Shown here: positions 49,714-58,358 of the stretch, in pieces
How the letters are laid out: every line of letters begins with the position of its first letter
Position numbering within the stretch: position 1 is the stretch's first letter
NCBI RefSeq assembly: GCF_000430885.1
Contig: NZ_AUMW01000012.1
Coordinates: 1-64,000, forward strand
From: Desulfotruncus alcoholivorax DSM 16058
GTDB taxonomy: Bacteria > Bacillota > Desulfotomaculia > Desulfotomaculales > Desulfallaceae
DNA: 64,000 bases
Direction of reading: 5' to 3'
Notes under the pieces: model-generated
What the model was told of the DNA's origin: nothing
The model's database searches: none
Seen by the model: the letters and a program-made list of their open reading frames with translations, nothing else
Made by a program: the position numbers and the translations under genes

Positions 49714-49753
49714 TCGTGTCCCCGTGTCCCCTGCGAAAGGTTGGTGCGTTTTC

Positions 49754-51895
49754 GTGCAAGTTCGAGAAATAATGGCCAAATGCGACATAACCATACAGCC
49801 CTCGGCACCAGCCCTGGAGGCCTGGAGGATCCTCAGCAGCACAGGGCTGCCCGGAGTCCCGGTTGTTGATAGCCGGGGGCAAGTGGTGGGCATCGTAACC
49901 GGGGAGGAAATAGTCAAAGCGGGGCCGGATATGTTTGTCGAAGGCAAACAGGTACGGGACATCATGCAGGAAGACATCTTCGTCCTGAAAGAAGACACCC
50001 CTGTCACAGACTCCTGGACCATGCCCGCCAATGTATTCCCGGTGGTTGACAGCCGGGGCCGGACAACAGGCATAATGGCCCGGTCGGAAGCAGGACAGGC
50101 CCTTTTTAAAATGGCCAGCAGTATGTTCCAGCAAATTGAAACCATCATGGATTCGGCTCATAACGGGATCGTTGCCATTAATGAGGACGGCATAGTTACC
50201 ATGTTCAACCAGGCGGCGGAAAAAATCACCCGCAGGAAAAAAAGCGAGGCCCTGGGGCGCCACCTGTCCGAAGTAATTATACCCCAAGGGTTGCTGGACA
50301 TCCTAAAGGACGGGCAGTATCAATCCCACTATAAGTTTTCGGTGGAGTATTCCACGGGAACCCACACCTACCTGACCAACCGCAGCCCGATCATGGAGAA
50401 GGGGAAAGTTGTGGGGGCCATCGGCGTATTTCAGGATATTTCAGAAATTGAGTTTATTTCCGAAGAGCTCAGCTCAGTCAAGCAGCTGAACAAAGAGCTG
50501 GAAACCATCATCGAGTCATCTTATGACGGCATTTTAATTACCGACCGGGACGGGAAGATTATCAGGGCCAACCGGGCCAACGAGAGGATCACGGGGGTAT
50601 CTCCCGCCGCGCTGCAGGAAATGACCATCCGGGACCTCATCAACAACGGCATTTACACCAAGCACATTACCAAAGCCGTTGTGGAGAAAAATAAGGCCGT
50701 CACCGTTTCCGAGCAGACCGCCGACCACAATTTATTAATAACCGGAAACCCGGTGCGCAACCAGCAGGGTGAAATAGTCAGGGTGGTCATTAACATCCGG
50801 GATATGACGGACCTTGATAAGCTTAAAAACCAGCTGGAGCAAAGCAAGGCCCTGAGCGAGCGCTACCAGGACGAACTGGCCCAGTTACGCAGAAAGTTCA
50901 TCGAGCAGGAAGATGTGGTGATTAAATCCACCAGCATGAAAGAAGTAATGGACATCTCCCTGCGCCTGGCCCGGGTTGATTCCACGGTGCTGCTGCTGGG
51001 CGAGTCGGGTGTGGGCAAAGAAGTGGTGGCAAAAACCATTCACAAGCACAGCAAACGCGGCAGCGGGCCCTTTATCACCGTCAATTGCGGCGCCATTCCG
51101 GAAAACCTGCTGGAATCCGAGCTTTTCGGCTACGACAAAGGTGCGTTTACCGGCGCCAGCAAAGGGGGCAAACCGGGCATGTTTGAACTGGCCGACAACG
51201 GGACGCTGTTCCTGGACGAAGTGGGCGACCTCCCGCTGCCGTTTCAGGTTAAACTGCTGCGCGCCATCCAGGAAAAAGAGATCACCCGGGTCGGCGGGGT
51301 CAGGCCCCGCTCGGTCAACGTGCGCATCATCGCCGCCACCAACAAGCAGTTGGAGGAACTGGTGCAGCAGGGGAAATTCCGCGAGGACCTTTATTTCAGG
51401 CTGAACGTGGTGCCCGTGAAAATCCCGCCCCTGCGGGAAAGAAAAGACGACATCATCCCCCTGGTTTATTATTTCAAAAAGCATTTTGAAAAGGTTTACG
51501 GTATCAGCAAGGAGTTTTCACCCGGCGTTTATAAGGATTTACTGAATCATTCCTGGCCGGGGAATGTGCGGGAGGTCAAAAACGTGGTGGAGCGGCTGCT
51601 GGTGACCTCGCCCGGGGAAATTGTGCCATCGGTGGAAATCCCCCTGGATTTCACCCCGCAAGCGCAGGCCGGGCCGGCCGGAAAAGCCGGTCAAGCCGCC
51701 GCCGGGGCCGGAGGAATCGTGGTCAACGGGATTATCCCCCTGAAAAAGGCGCAGCTGGAGCTGGAGCGGCAGCTGATCGGAGCCGCGCTGAAGGAACTGG
51801 GGAGCACCCACAAGGCGGCCAGGGCGCTGCGGGTGGACCAGTCCACCATTGTGCGCAAAATGAACCGGATTAGGGAAGAAGGATTGAGTATTTAA
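49754..51895 (+). CDS. Sigma-54-dependent activator 4 (CBS-PAS-PAS-AAA+-HTH)
   Basis: A 713-residue activator. A CBS-domain pair (about 1-125; VREIMAKCDITIQ, then VRDIMQEDIFVL) comes before two PAS domains (about 135-240 and 255-370). The AAA+ domain (about 395-630) carries GESGVGKE, GAFTGASKGGKPG and GTLFLDEVGDLP. An Ala/Gly-rich linker leads to the helix-turn-helix THKAARALRVDQSTIVRKM. GTG 49754 fits the CBS start; the reading frame continues upstream only through repeat DNA. CBS pairs usually sense adenosine nucleotides, so energy state may be an input. It is divergent from the CoA-transferase genes. Confidence 0.9.
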   Translation: MQVREIMAKCDITIQPSAPALEAWRILSSTGLPGVPVVDSRGQVVGIVTGEEIVKAGPDMFVEGKQVRDIMQEDIFVLKEDTPVTDSWTMPANVFPVVDSRGRTTGIMARSEAGQALFKMASSMFQQIETIMDSAHNGIVAINEDGIVTMFNQAAEKITRRKKSEALGRHLSEVIIPQGLLDILKDGQYQSHYKFSVEYSTGTHTYLTNRSPIMEKGKVVGAIGVFQDISEIEFISEELSSVKQLNKELETIIESSYDGILITDRDGKIIRANRANERITGVSPAALQEMTIRDLINNGIYTKHITKAVVEKNKAVTVSEQTADHNLLITGNPVRNQQGEIVRVVINIRDMTDLDKLKNQLEQSKALSERYQDELAQLRRKFIEQEDVVIKSTSMKEVMDISLRLARVDSTVLLLGESGVGKEVVAKTIHKHSKRGSGPFITVNCGAIPENLLESELFGYDKGAFTGASKGGKPGMFELADNGTLFLDEVGDLPLPFQVKLLRAIQEKEITRVGGVRPRSVNVRIIAATNKQLEELVQQGKFREDLYFRLNVVPVKIPPLRERKDDIIPLVYYFKKHFEKVYGISKEFSPGVYKDLLNHSWPGNVREVKNVVERLLVTSPGEIVPSVEIPLDFTPQAQAGPAGKAGQAAAGAGGIVVNGIIPLKKAQLELERQLIGAALKELGSTHKAARALRVDQSTIVRKMNRIREEGLSI

Positions 51896-51956
51896 ACCCC
51901 AAAAGAAGCCTGCAAAATGTTCCTAATCAGTGGGTTAAATATTTAAGTTAATTAAA

Positions 51957-52060
51957 GCCGTTTTTGGAGGTGGGCAAAACCCCGTCCCCCACACACCTCG
52001 TAGGAGGTCAAAAGAGATGCAGGAACTGGCGGTCCTGCCCAAAAACGGCACCGGATTTTT
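51957..52060 (+). terminator. Large stem-loop and terminator after activator 4
   Basis: GCCGTTTTTGG (51957-51967) pairs with CCAAAAACGGC (52039-52049), 11 bp perfect; TTTTTT follows at 52055. The 71 bases inside contain the smaller hairpin ACCTC-GTA-GGAGGT-type at about 51996-52008. This is more elaborate than an ordinary terminator and may be a structured RNA. Confidence 0.55.
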
Positions 52061-52071
52061 TAAGAAAGGCA

Positions 52072-52094
52072 GAGGGGATCAATCACAGCCCCTC
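52072..52094 (-). terminator. Terminator after the decarboxylase operon
   Basis: GAGGGG-N11-CCCCTC just downstream of the beta-subunit stop; T-run weak (CTTTCTT). Confidence 0.5.
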
Positions 52095-52105
52095 TTATTT
52101 CATCC

Positions 52106-53218
52106 TTACTTTATCGCGGCGATGAAAGCACCGGCCGCCACCGCGGTGCCGATTACCCCGGCCACGTTGGGTCCCATGGCGTGCATCAGCAGGTAACTCT
52201 GCGGGTTGGCCTCCGTGCCCATATTATGTACAACCCTGGCAGCCATGGGCACTGCTGAAACACCGGCCGCCCCGATTAGCGGGTTGACTTTGTTCTTGGT
52301 GAATAAATTCATCAGTTTGGCGATCAACACACCGCCTGCCGTGGCAAAGGCAAAGGCCACAACGCCCATAATGAACACACCAATGGTTTTCCAGGTTAAA
52401 AAGACTTGGGCCGTCATGGTGGAACCAACACCCACGCCCAGCAGGATAGTTACGATATTCATCAGCTCGTTGCGGCTGACATTGGTCAATCTTTCCACCA
52501 CACCGCTTTCCATGAACAAATTGCCCAGCATGAACATGGCGATCAGTGGAGCAGACTTGGGAACCAGCAGCATGACAACAATTGAGGTAAGCAGCGGGAA
52601 AACGATTTTTTCCGTTTTCCCGACCATCCTCATCTGAGTCATCACCATGGCCCGCTCCTGCCTGGTGGTCAACAGCTTGGCAATGGGCGGTATGATTATT
52701 GGCACCAGCGCCATGTAAGAATAGGCTGCCACCGAAACCGCGCCCATCATGTGCGGGGCCAGGTTGGCCGACAAAAAAATGGAAGTGGGACCGTCCGCTC
52801 CGCCGATTATACCGATACAGGCCGCTTCACTGATGGTGAAACCCATCAGCAGCGCCCCGAAAAACGCCGCATATACGCCCAACTGGGCTGCCGCCCCCAG
52901 CAACAGCGTCTTGGGATTGGCAATCACCGGGCCAAAATCCGTCATGGCGCCCAGCCCCAGGAAAATCAGCGGGGGTATTAACTCTGTTTCAATACCGTAA
53001 TGATAAAAGATATAAAACAGCCCACCTTCATCTAAAAGGCCGGTAAGGGGGAAGTTGGCCGCAAAAATGCCGAACCCGATGGGAACCAAAAGCAGCGGTT
53101 CAACCCCCTTGACAATGGCCAGATAAAAGAGGGCAAAGGCAATCAGCCACATTACAACGTTACCCAGAGTTAGATGCATAACCCCAATTCCACTAAAAAT
53201 ATCTACCAGCTGACCCAA
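52106..53218 (-). CDS. Na+-translocating decarboxylase, beta subunit
   Basis: A 370-residue integral membrane protein of the OadB/GcdB/MmdB family: FGPVIANPKTLLLGAAAQLG, the segment GIIGGADGPTSIFLS with the conserved Asp of the sodium site, and NPLIGAAGVSAVPMAARVV. It decarboxylates carboxybiotin and pumps Na+ outward. TTG 53218 follows GAGGAAAG. Last gene of the unit that begins at the acyl-CoA dehydrogenase; a repeat element lies between it and the biotin carrier. Confidence 0.93.
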   Translation of the reverse strand: MGQLVDIFSGIGVMHLTLGNVVMWLIAFALFYLAIVKGVEPLLLVPIGFGIFAANFPLTGLLDEGGLFYIFYHYGIETELIPPLIFLGLGAMTDFGPVIANPKTLLLGAAAQLGVYAAFFGALLMGFTISEAACIGIIGGADGPTSIFLSANLAPHMMGAVSVAAYSYMALVPIIIPPIAKLLTTRQERAMVMTQMRMVGKTEKIVFPLLTSIVVMLLVPKSAPLIAMFMLGNLFMESGVVERLTNVSRNELMNIVTILLGVGVGSTMTAQVFLTWKTIGVFIMGVVAFAFATAGGVLIAKLMNLFTKNKVNPLIGAAGVSAVPMAARVVHNMGTEANPQSYLLMHAMGPNVAGVIGTAVAAGAFIAAIK

Positions 53219-53242
53219 TGCACTTTCCTCCCCGGCCCTCTA

Positions 53243-53352
53243 TTTATTCAGGTATTCAGTAGTCAGTAGCCGGAATTCAGAATACTACGCGACAATAAAC
53301 CGTTCTCTCATTCTGACTTCTGACTCCTGTCTCCTGACTCCTGAGTACTTAC
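53243..53352 (+). repeat. MITE-like TTCAGG element, copy F
   Basis: Starts TTATTCAGGTATTCAGTAG, core GACAATAAACCGTTCTCTC, ends CTCCTGACTCCTGAGTACTTA. It lies inside the decarboxylase operon, between the biotin-carrier and beta-subunit genes. Confidence 0.75.
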
Positions 53353-53354
53353 AA

Positions 53355-53567
53355 TTAGTTTAAAGCTACCAGTACAGTATCCGTGTTGACCACATCACCC
53401 GCGTTAATGTTAACTTCAACCACTTCCCCGTCGGTAGGAGCGTAGACTTTAATTTGCATCTTCATGGCTTCCAATGTAACCACAACGTCGTTTTTCTTGA
53501 CCTTGTCTCCCACCTTGACATCAACCGATACCACTTTACCCACCATGGGAGCATTAATTTGTATCAT
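53355..53567 (-). CDS. Biotin carrier subunit of the decarboxylase
   Basis: A 70-residue stand-alone biotinyl domain. Lys36 in LEAMKMQI is the biotinylation site. It ferries CO2 as carboxybiotin from the alpha to the beta subunit. Unlike many gamma subunits it has no Pro/Ala linker. ATG follows AAAGGAGG. Confidence 0.95.
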   Translation of the reverse strand: MIQINAPMVGKVVSVDVKVGDKVKKNDVVVTLEAMKMQIKVYAPTDGEVVEVNINAGDVVNTDTVLVALN

Positions 53568-53587
53568 AAAATTACCTCCTCAAAACG

Positions 53588-53734
53588 CTAAGCCTTTTGC
53601 TTCTGCTTTTTCTTCATTTGGCTGTTGATAATACTGCCGGAAATCTGAACGGCGATCTGAAGCACCGCCAGCACCGCAAAGACAGATATGATTCCAGTAA
53701 AGGCCACTACTGCGGCCGCTTCCCAATCAACCAT
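53588..53734 (-). CDS. Small membrane subunit of the decarboxylase (OadG-like)
   Basis: A 48-residue protein from ATG 53734 (GGGGAGG upstream) to TAG 53588. One membrane helix (AVVAFTGIISVFAVLAVLQIAV, two pieces about 8-29) precedes a short polar tail ending in KKKQKQK. Size, topology and position between alpha and biotin carrier match the delta/gamma subunit that holds the complex together. Confidence 0.85.
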   Translation of the reverse strand: MVDWEAAAVVAFTGIISVFAVLAVLQIAVQISGSIINSQMKKKQKQKA

Positions 53735-53755
53735 TTTTTACCTCCCCGCCGCGCT

Positions 53756-55300
53756 TTACATATTAATGTTGGAGAATTTCCTCCAGGGCCGGGCCACGGA
53801 CTTGTTCTCGAGCAGGTCCAATGAGGCGCAAATTTTCCTCCTGGTTTCGGAAGGCAGGATAATGTCGTCAACATAACCACGCTCCGCGGCGTGGAACGGG
53901 TTCTCATACAGATCCCGGTATTCCTGGATCCGCTGAGCCCTGACTTCCGCCGGGTTTTCCGCGTTTTTAATCTCTTTGGCAAAAATTACGCTGGCTGCCG
54001 TTTCCGCGCCCACAATGGTAATAGTTGCCTCCGGCCAGGCGTAAACGATGTCGGCGCCGGTGTCTTTGCAGCACATGCCCAGGTACGCACCGGCAAAGGA
54101 CTTACGCATGATGACGGTAATTTTGGGCACCGTGGCATCGATGTACGCATACAGCATTTTGGCTCCGTGCCTGAGGATGCCTTTCCATTCCTGCTCGGGA
54201 CCGATCATATAGGCCGGGGTGTCGTGCAGGTTAACCAGCGGAATATTGAACAAATCGCAGAACCTGACAAACCTGGCAACCTTGTCGGCCGCGTTGCAAT
54301 CGATCACGCCACCCATCCAGTTGGGCTGGCTGGCCACGATACCTGTACTGCGACCGTTGAACCGGGCAAAACCAATAATCACATTCTTGGCAAAGTCTGG
54401 CATAATCTCCAAAAAGACTCCATTGTCCACCAGCTTGAAGATAACTTCATGCATGTCATAAGGGATCATGGTTTGTTCGGGAATCATGCCGTCCATTTCC
54501 GGCACCAGGCGCATTGCCTCGTCACCGGTATCAATCCGGGCCGGTTTTTCCTTGTTGTTTTGGGGCAGGTATTCCAGCAGTTCTCTGGCCTTATTCATGC
54601 AGTCCTTGTCGTCACCCGCCACAATATGGGTGCAGCCCGATTTAACAGCGTGCGCTTCGACACCGCAAAGGGTCTCCAGATCTATGTCGACGCCCAGCTG
54701 GGTTTTAACAAAAGCGGGACCGGCAATTCCCATATAACCATGATTTCGACTTTGAATCACGAAATCCTGCATCACCGGGTGATAAGCTTGGCCACCCAGG
54801 CAGGGGCCCAGCAGCAGCGCAATCTGGGGGATAATCCCGGAAGCCAGGTTCTGCGCTTTAAACAGCCAGGCGTAGGCTTGCAGAGTATCGATGCCTTCCT
54901 GAAGCCTGGCGCCGCCGGAATCGTTCATGCCAATAAAGGGGATGCCCATATCTTTGGCCATGTCTATGGCAGCGGCAAATTTTTTACCGTGGTATTCGCC
55001 AAAGGTACCGGCCATGGCGGTATAGTCTTCAGCACCCACCATGACCATCCTGCCGTTAACTTTACCGTAACCGCAGACAACTCCTTCAGCAGGAACATTT
55101 TTTTTGTCCATGCCGAAGTTGGTGATGCGGTGTCTTACAAAAGTGCCTATTTCAGTAAATGTGCCGGGATCAAAGAAATATTCCACCCTTTCCCGCGCGG
55201 TTAACTTCCCTTCCTTGTGCTGCTTGGCAACGGCTTTTTCGCCGCCCATTTGCATGATTGCTTCTTTTCTGCGTTTAAACTCATCGTACTTCCGGCTCAT
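53756..55300 (-). CDS. Decarboxylase alpha subunit (biotin-dependent acyl-CoA carboxyltransferase)
   Basis: A 514-residue carboxyltransferase of the MmdA/PccB/GcdA family: GGARLQEGIDTLQAYAW, GPCLGGQAYHPVMQDF, FCDLFNIPLVNLHDTPAYM and KSFAGAYLGMCCK. It transfers the acyl-CoA carboxyl group to biotin. Length is nearer methylmalonyl-CoA decarboxylase alpha than the about 587-residue glutaconyl-CoA type, yet the dehydrogenase gene beside it points to glutaconyl-CoA. ATG 55300 has GAGG upstream. Confidence 0.9.
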   Translation of the reverse strand: MSRKYDEFKRRKEAIMQMGGEKAVAKQHKEGKLTARERVEYFFDPGTFTEIGTFVRHRITNFGMDKKNVPAEGVVCGYGKVNGRMVMVGAEDYTAMAGTFGEYHGKKFAAAIDMAKDMGIPFIGMNDSGGARLQEGIDTLQAYAWLFKAQNLASGIIPQIALLLGPCLGGQAYHPVMQDFVIQSRNHGYMGIAGPAFVKTQLGVDIDLETLCGVEAHAVKSGCTHIVAGDDKDCMNKARELLEYLPQNNKEKPARIDTGDEAMRLVPEMDGMIPEQTMIPYDMHEVIFKLVDNGVFLEIMPDFAKNVIIGFARFNGRSTGIVASQPNWMGGVIDCNAADKVARFVRFCDLFNIPLVNLHDTPAYMIGPEQEWKGILRHGAKMLYAYIDATVPKITVIMRKSFAGAYLGMCCKDTGADIVYAWPEATITIVGAETAASVIFAKEIKNAENPAEVRAQRIQEYRDLYENPFHAAERGYVDDIILPSETRRKICASLDLLENKSVARPWRKFSNINM

Positions 55301-55321
55301 AATTAACCTCCTCGGTATCAA

Positions 55322-56479
55322 TTATCTGTTGGCCTTGCGGTAACCCAGGGCATCGGTGGCGATAATCATTTTCTGGATGTTGCTGGTTCCCTCAACTATT
55401 TGATAAGACTTGGCGTCGCGGTAGTAGCGGGCCACCGGGTATTCCTCGGAATAGCCGTAGGAACCGTAAATCTTCATGGCACAGTCGGCGCAGTAGTTGG
55501 CCGCCTCGGCCGCAAAATATTTGCCCATTGAGGTTTCAAGGGTGCAGGATACGCCTTTATCCTTTAAATACGCCGCTTTGTACATCAGCAGGCGTGCCGC
55601 TTCGGTTTTTACGATCATCTGGGCTATCATATCCTGGTTCATCTGGAACATTCCCACGGGCTGGCCAAACTGTTCCCGCTCATTGCAGTAAGTTAGAACT
55701 GCGTCAATGCAGGCCTGGGCAACGCCAAGGGCACCGGCGCCGCAGCCCAAGCGGGTATCATTCAGCTGGTTCATGCAAATTTTAAAACCTTCGCCCTCTT
55801 TACCCAGCAGGTTCTCTTTGGGCACGGGCACATCCTCAAAGGTCACCACGCCCACGGGTGCGGCCCAGGTGCCGAGCTTTTCGGTAATGGGCTCAACGGA
55901 AATGCCCGGGGTTTTAAAATCCACCACAAAGGCGGACATGCCTTTTACTTTGACTTCAGGGTTGGTATAAGCGTAAACCAGGCCGATATCGGCCACGGGA
56001 GCGTTGGAGATCCACATTTTGCTGCCGTTTAAAACATACTTTTCGCCATCCCAGATCGCTTTAGTCTTCATGCTGGCCACGTCGGAGCCCGCGTTGGCCT
56101 CGGTTATGGCAAAACAGCCCAGCAAGCTGGCATCGCAGAGGCCCGGCAGGTATTTTTGCTTCAGTTCCTCGCTGCCGTAATTTAAGATGGTGCGGGCAGG
56201 GCCAAGGGCGTTCATATTAAAGGGCAGGCGCATCGAGCTGTGCACCCGGGCGATTTGCTCGGCAATCAAGGTTATCGCCAGAAAGCCCATTTCATTGCCG
56301 CCGTATTCCTCGGGAATAACGCAGCCGAAAAAGCCCAGGTCGCCCATTTTCTTGACCAGGTCCCGGCGAAATCTGTGCGCCTTGTCATCCTCGTCAACAG
56401 TGGGGGCGATTTCTTTTACAGCAAAATCGCGAGCCAGTTTCTGAATGTCCAGCAGTTCTTCAGTTAAATCAAAATTCAT
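55322..56479 (-). CDS. Acyl-CoA dehydrogenase resembling non-decarboxylating glutaryl-CoA dehydrogenase
   Basis: A 385-residue flavoprotein with the family motifs CFAITEANAGSDVASM, QFGQPVGMFQMNQDMIAQM and, at the catalytic-base region, YPVARYYRDAKSYQIVEGTSN. Many phrases and the ending LGYRKANR match what I recall of the Desulfococcus multivorans enzyme that turns glutaryl-CoA into glutaconyl-CoA without releasing CO2. The gene for the carboxyltransferase subunit follows by 21 bases. ATG 56479 (AAGGAGG 8 bases upstream) is chosen. Butyryl- or isovaleryl-CoA cannot be excluded as substrate. Confidence 0.85.
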   Translation of the reverse strand: MNFDLTEELLDIQKLARDFAVKEIAPTVDEDDKAHRFRRDLVKKMGDLGFFGCVIPEEYGGNEMGFLAITLIAEQIARVHSSMRLPFNMNALGPARTILNYGSEELKQKYLPGLCDASLLGCFAITEANAGSDVASMKTKAIWDGEKYVLNGSKMWISNAPVADIGLVYAYTNPEVKVKGMSAFVVDFKTPGISVEPITEKLGTWAAPVGVVTFEDVPVPKENLLGKEGEGFKICMNQLNDTRLGCGAGALGVAQACIDAVLTYCNEREQFGQPVGMFQMNQDMIAQMIVKTEAARLLMYKAAYLKDKGVSCTLETSMGKYFAAEAANYCADCAMKIYGSYGYSEEYPVARYYRDAKSYQIVEGTSNIQKMIIATDALGYRKANR

Positions 56480-56585
56480 TAAAAAACCCTCCTTGCATTT
56501 TTTAATTTGGCCAGGCTGCAGTTGTAACTGATGCCTGACCCCCAAAATTAATCTTTGTTTTCAAAGATTTTCGAAACAAAATGCA

Positions 56586-56601
56586 TGCAACGGACATGCC
56601 A
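56586..56601 (-). promoter_or_regulatory. Sigma-54 promoter of the dehydrogenase-decarboxylase operon
   Basis: TGGCAT-N5-TTGCA on the minus strand, near perfect. Transcription would start near 56574, about 95 bases before the gene. A short REP-like arm (about 56642-56662) lies upstream. Confidence 0.82.
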
Positions 56602-56669
56602 CATGCAGATTCCGGCTGCTAGCGCGAGTAGCCCTCTGGCCATTGCAAGCGCAGCTAAGCAATTTTTAT

Positions 56670-56712
56670 AAAAGTTAATCTTCAGGTGCCTGGCACCTGA
56701 AGATTAACTTTT
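56670..56712. terminator. 21-bp perfect hairpin at the right border of the island
   Basis: Two 21-base arms (56670-56690, 56692-56712) with a single central base; ends with TTTT on both strands, so it can terminate wecB transcription and shield the island. The core AGGTGCCTGGCACCT is related to AGGTGCCTGACACCT near 49546. Confidence 0.8.
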
Positions 56713-56825
56713 TGACAGAAAAACGGCCCCACCAATGAGACCGTCATGCATTTTTACATTATTGATGTATTTTTGCAAAGCCGCATCATAATATCTACTT
56801 GTACCAAGCCCTCGGGCCGATGCAT

Positions 56826-57983
56826 TTATGCAAAGGGAGAAAACTCCGCCGGTTTTTCCGCGGCAAGCTGATATGCAAACTTGATCGCCTGCACAATTCT
56901 GGTGCAAGCACGGCCGTCGCCGTAGGGGTTTATGGCCTCGGACATGGAGCGATAGTGGTCTGCATCGGAAAGCAACCGTCCCGTTTCCCCACGCACAGTT
57001 TGGCGGTCCGTTCCCACCAGTATTACTGTCCCCGCATCCACCGCTTCAGGGCGCTCGGTGGTATTGCGCAGCACCAGCACCGGCTTGCCCAGGGCCGGGG
57101 CCTCTTCCTGCATACCCCCGGAATCCGTCAATACCAGGTAGCAGCGGGACATCAAATTGACAAAGGGCTCGTAATCAAGGGGTTCCACCAGGTGCACCCG
57201 GTCATTGCCCCCGAGGACCTCCTGCACCACCTGGCGCACAGCCGGATTTTTGTGCACCGGAAAAATAACCCGGATATCCGGGTAATCATCCAGCGTGTCC
57301 CGCAGGGCTAAATATATGTCCCGCATGGGCGCGCCGAGATTCTCCCTGCGGTGAGTGGTCATGAGTATGATCCGGCCTTCCCCGGACACCAGCCGGTTCA
57401 GCAGCGGGTCGCTAAAACGGTAATCCGGCCGCACCGTGGCCACCAGCGCGTCAATAACCGTGTTGCCGGTGACAAAAATACTCCCGGGGTCGACCCCTTC
57501 CCGTAACAAGTTCGCCTTAGCCCCGGCCGTGGGCGCGAAATGCAGTTCGGCCAGCGCTCCGGCCAGCCGCCGGTTCATTTCCTCCGGGTATGGAGAATAT
57601 TTATTGCCGGTACGCAGACCGGCCTCAACATGACCAACCGGAATTTGCATGTAATAAGCTGCCAGGGCTGCCACAAAAGTGGTGGTGGTGTCACCGTGCA
57701 CCAGCACCAAATCCGGCTTTTCCTGCTCCAGCACTTTTTGCAGCCCCGCCAGGGCCCGTCCCGTTATATCAAACAGGGTCTGGCCCGCCTGCATGATGTT
57801 CAAATCGTGGTCGGGCACAATATCAAAAAGGCGCAGCACCTGGTCCAACATTTCCCTGTGCTGCGCCGTTACAGCCACCCGGCATGCCAATTGCTCGTCC
57901 CTTTGCAGCAACTGCACCAGCGGCGCCATCTTAATCGCCTCCGGCCTGGTGCCAAACACAACCAACACCTTCACCATACACAC
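56826..57983 (-). CDS. wecB: UDP-N-acetylglucosamine 2-epimerase
   Basis: A 385-residue GT-B-fold non-hydrolysing epimerase: GTRPEAIKMAPLVQ, VHGDTTTTFVAALAAYY, GHVEAGLRTGN, VTGNTVIDAL and DSGGMQEEAPALGKPVLVLR. It interconverts UDP-GlcNAc and UDP-ManNAc for teichoic acids or other wall polysaccharides (MnaA in Bacillus). GTG 57983 or ATG 57977 starts it. It belongs to the conserved housekeeping group. Confidence 0.95.
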   Translation of the reverse strand: MCMVKVLVVFGTRPEAIKMAPLVQLLQRDEQLACRVAVTAQHREMLDQVLRLFDIVPDHDLNIMQAGQTLFDITGRALAGLQKVLEQEKPDLVLVHGDTTTTFVAALAAYYMQIPVGHVEAGLRTGNKYSPYPEEMNRRLAGALAELHFAPTAGAKANLLREGVDPGSIFVTGNTVIDALVATVRPDYRFSDPLLNRLVSGEGRIILMTTHRRENLGAPMRDIYLALRDTLDDYPDIRVIFPVHKNPAVRQVVQEVLGGNDRVHLVEPLDYEPFVNLMSRCYLVLTDSGGMQEEAPALGKPVLVLRNTTERPEAVDAGTVILVGTDRQTVRGETGRLLSDADHYRSMSEAINPYGDGRACTRIVQAIKFAYQLAAEKPAEFSPFA

Positions 57984-58025
57984 CCCCGGGGTCAGGCTTA
58001 AACTATCTATAATAATAACTGTAAT

Positions 58026-58343
58026 TTATGGCTCCGGAACAAGGTAGCCTTTTCGGATCAGTTTATTAATATGTTCATCCAGAGCTTTTTCTATACTTAC
58101 ATGATAATGCTCTTCCAGCACAAACATCATTGAAACTGCTGTCTGGGCCACATCCAGCAGTTCCCTGGTTATCAGCGCCAGCACCTCACGCTCGTCAACG
58201 GTACATTTTTCCCCGCTCATGCCTCTGAGCTTGCCGATGGCCTGGGCCAGCTCCCCCGCCTCTTCCATCAACTTTAACGCGGTGGACTCCATGGAGGGAG
58301 TCAGGTTGTTAAGCTTGGGCAAGGCCACTATTTTTTTCTGCAC
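58026..58343 (-). CDS. MazG-like nucleotide pyrophosphohydrolase
   Basis: A 105-residue all-alpha NTP-PPase with the metal-binding pattern in ALKLMEEAGELAQAIGKL and ELLDVAQTAVSMM. Such proteins hydrolyse NTPs or modified nucleotides. It lies 15 bases after the dCMP deaminase gene, so both may take part in nucleotide pool control. Confidence 0.8.
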   Translation of the reverse strand: MQKKIVALPKLNNLTPSMESTALKLMEEAGELAQAIGKLRGMSGEKCTVDEREVLALITRELLDVAQTAVSMMFVLEEHYHVSIEKALDEHINKLIRKGYLVPEP

Positions 58344-58358
58344 CTTTATTCACCACCG

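Noticed and set aside
49547-49753. N-terminal extension of activator 4
   Set aside because: It would translate the 27-bp inverted repeat; CBS homology begins right after GTG 49754.
52017-52200. Short plus-strand frame after GGAGG at about 52004, starting MQELAVLPKNGTG
   Set aside because: It runs through two hairpins and then antisense to the decarboxylase beta subunit; more likely a by-product of the stem-loop.
53891-55204. Long open frame of 437 codons on the plus strand opposite the decarboxylase alpha gene
   Set aside because: It is the mirror frame of a well-conserved carboxyltransferase gene; no ribosome site and no recognisable domain.
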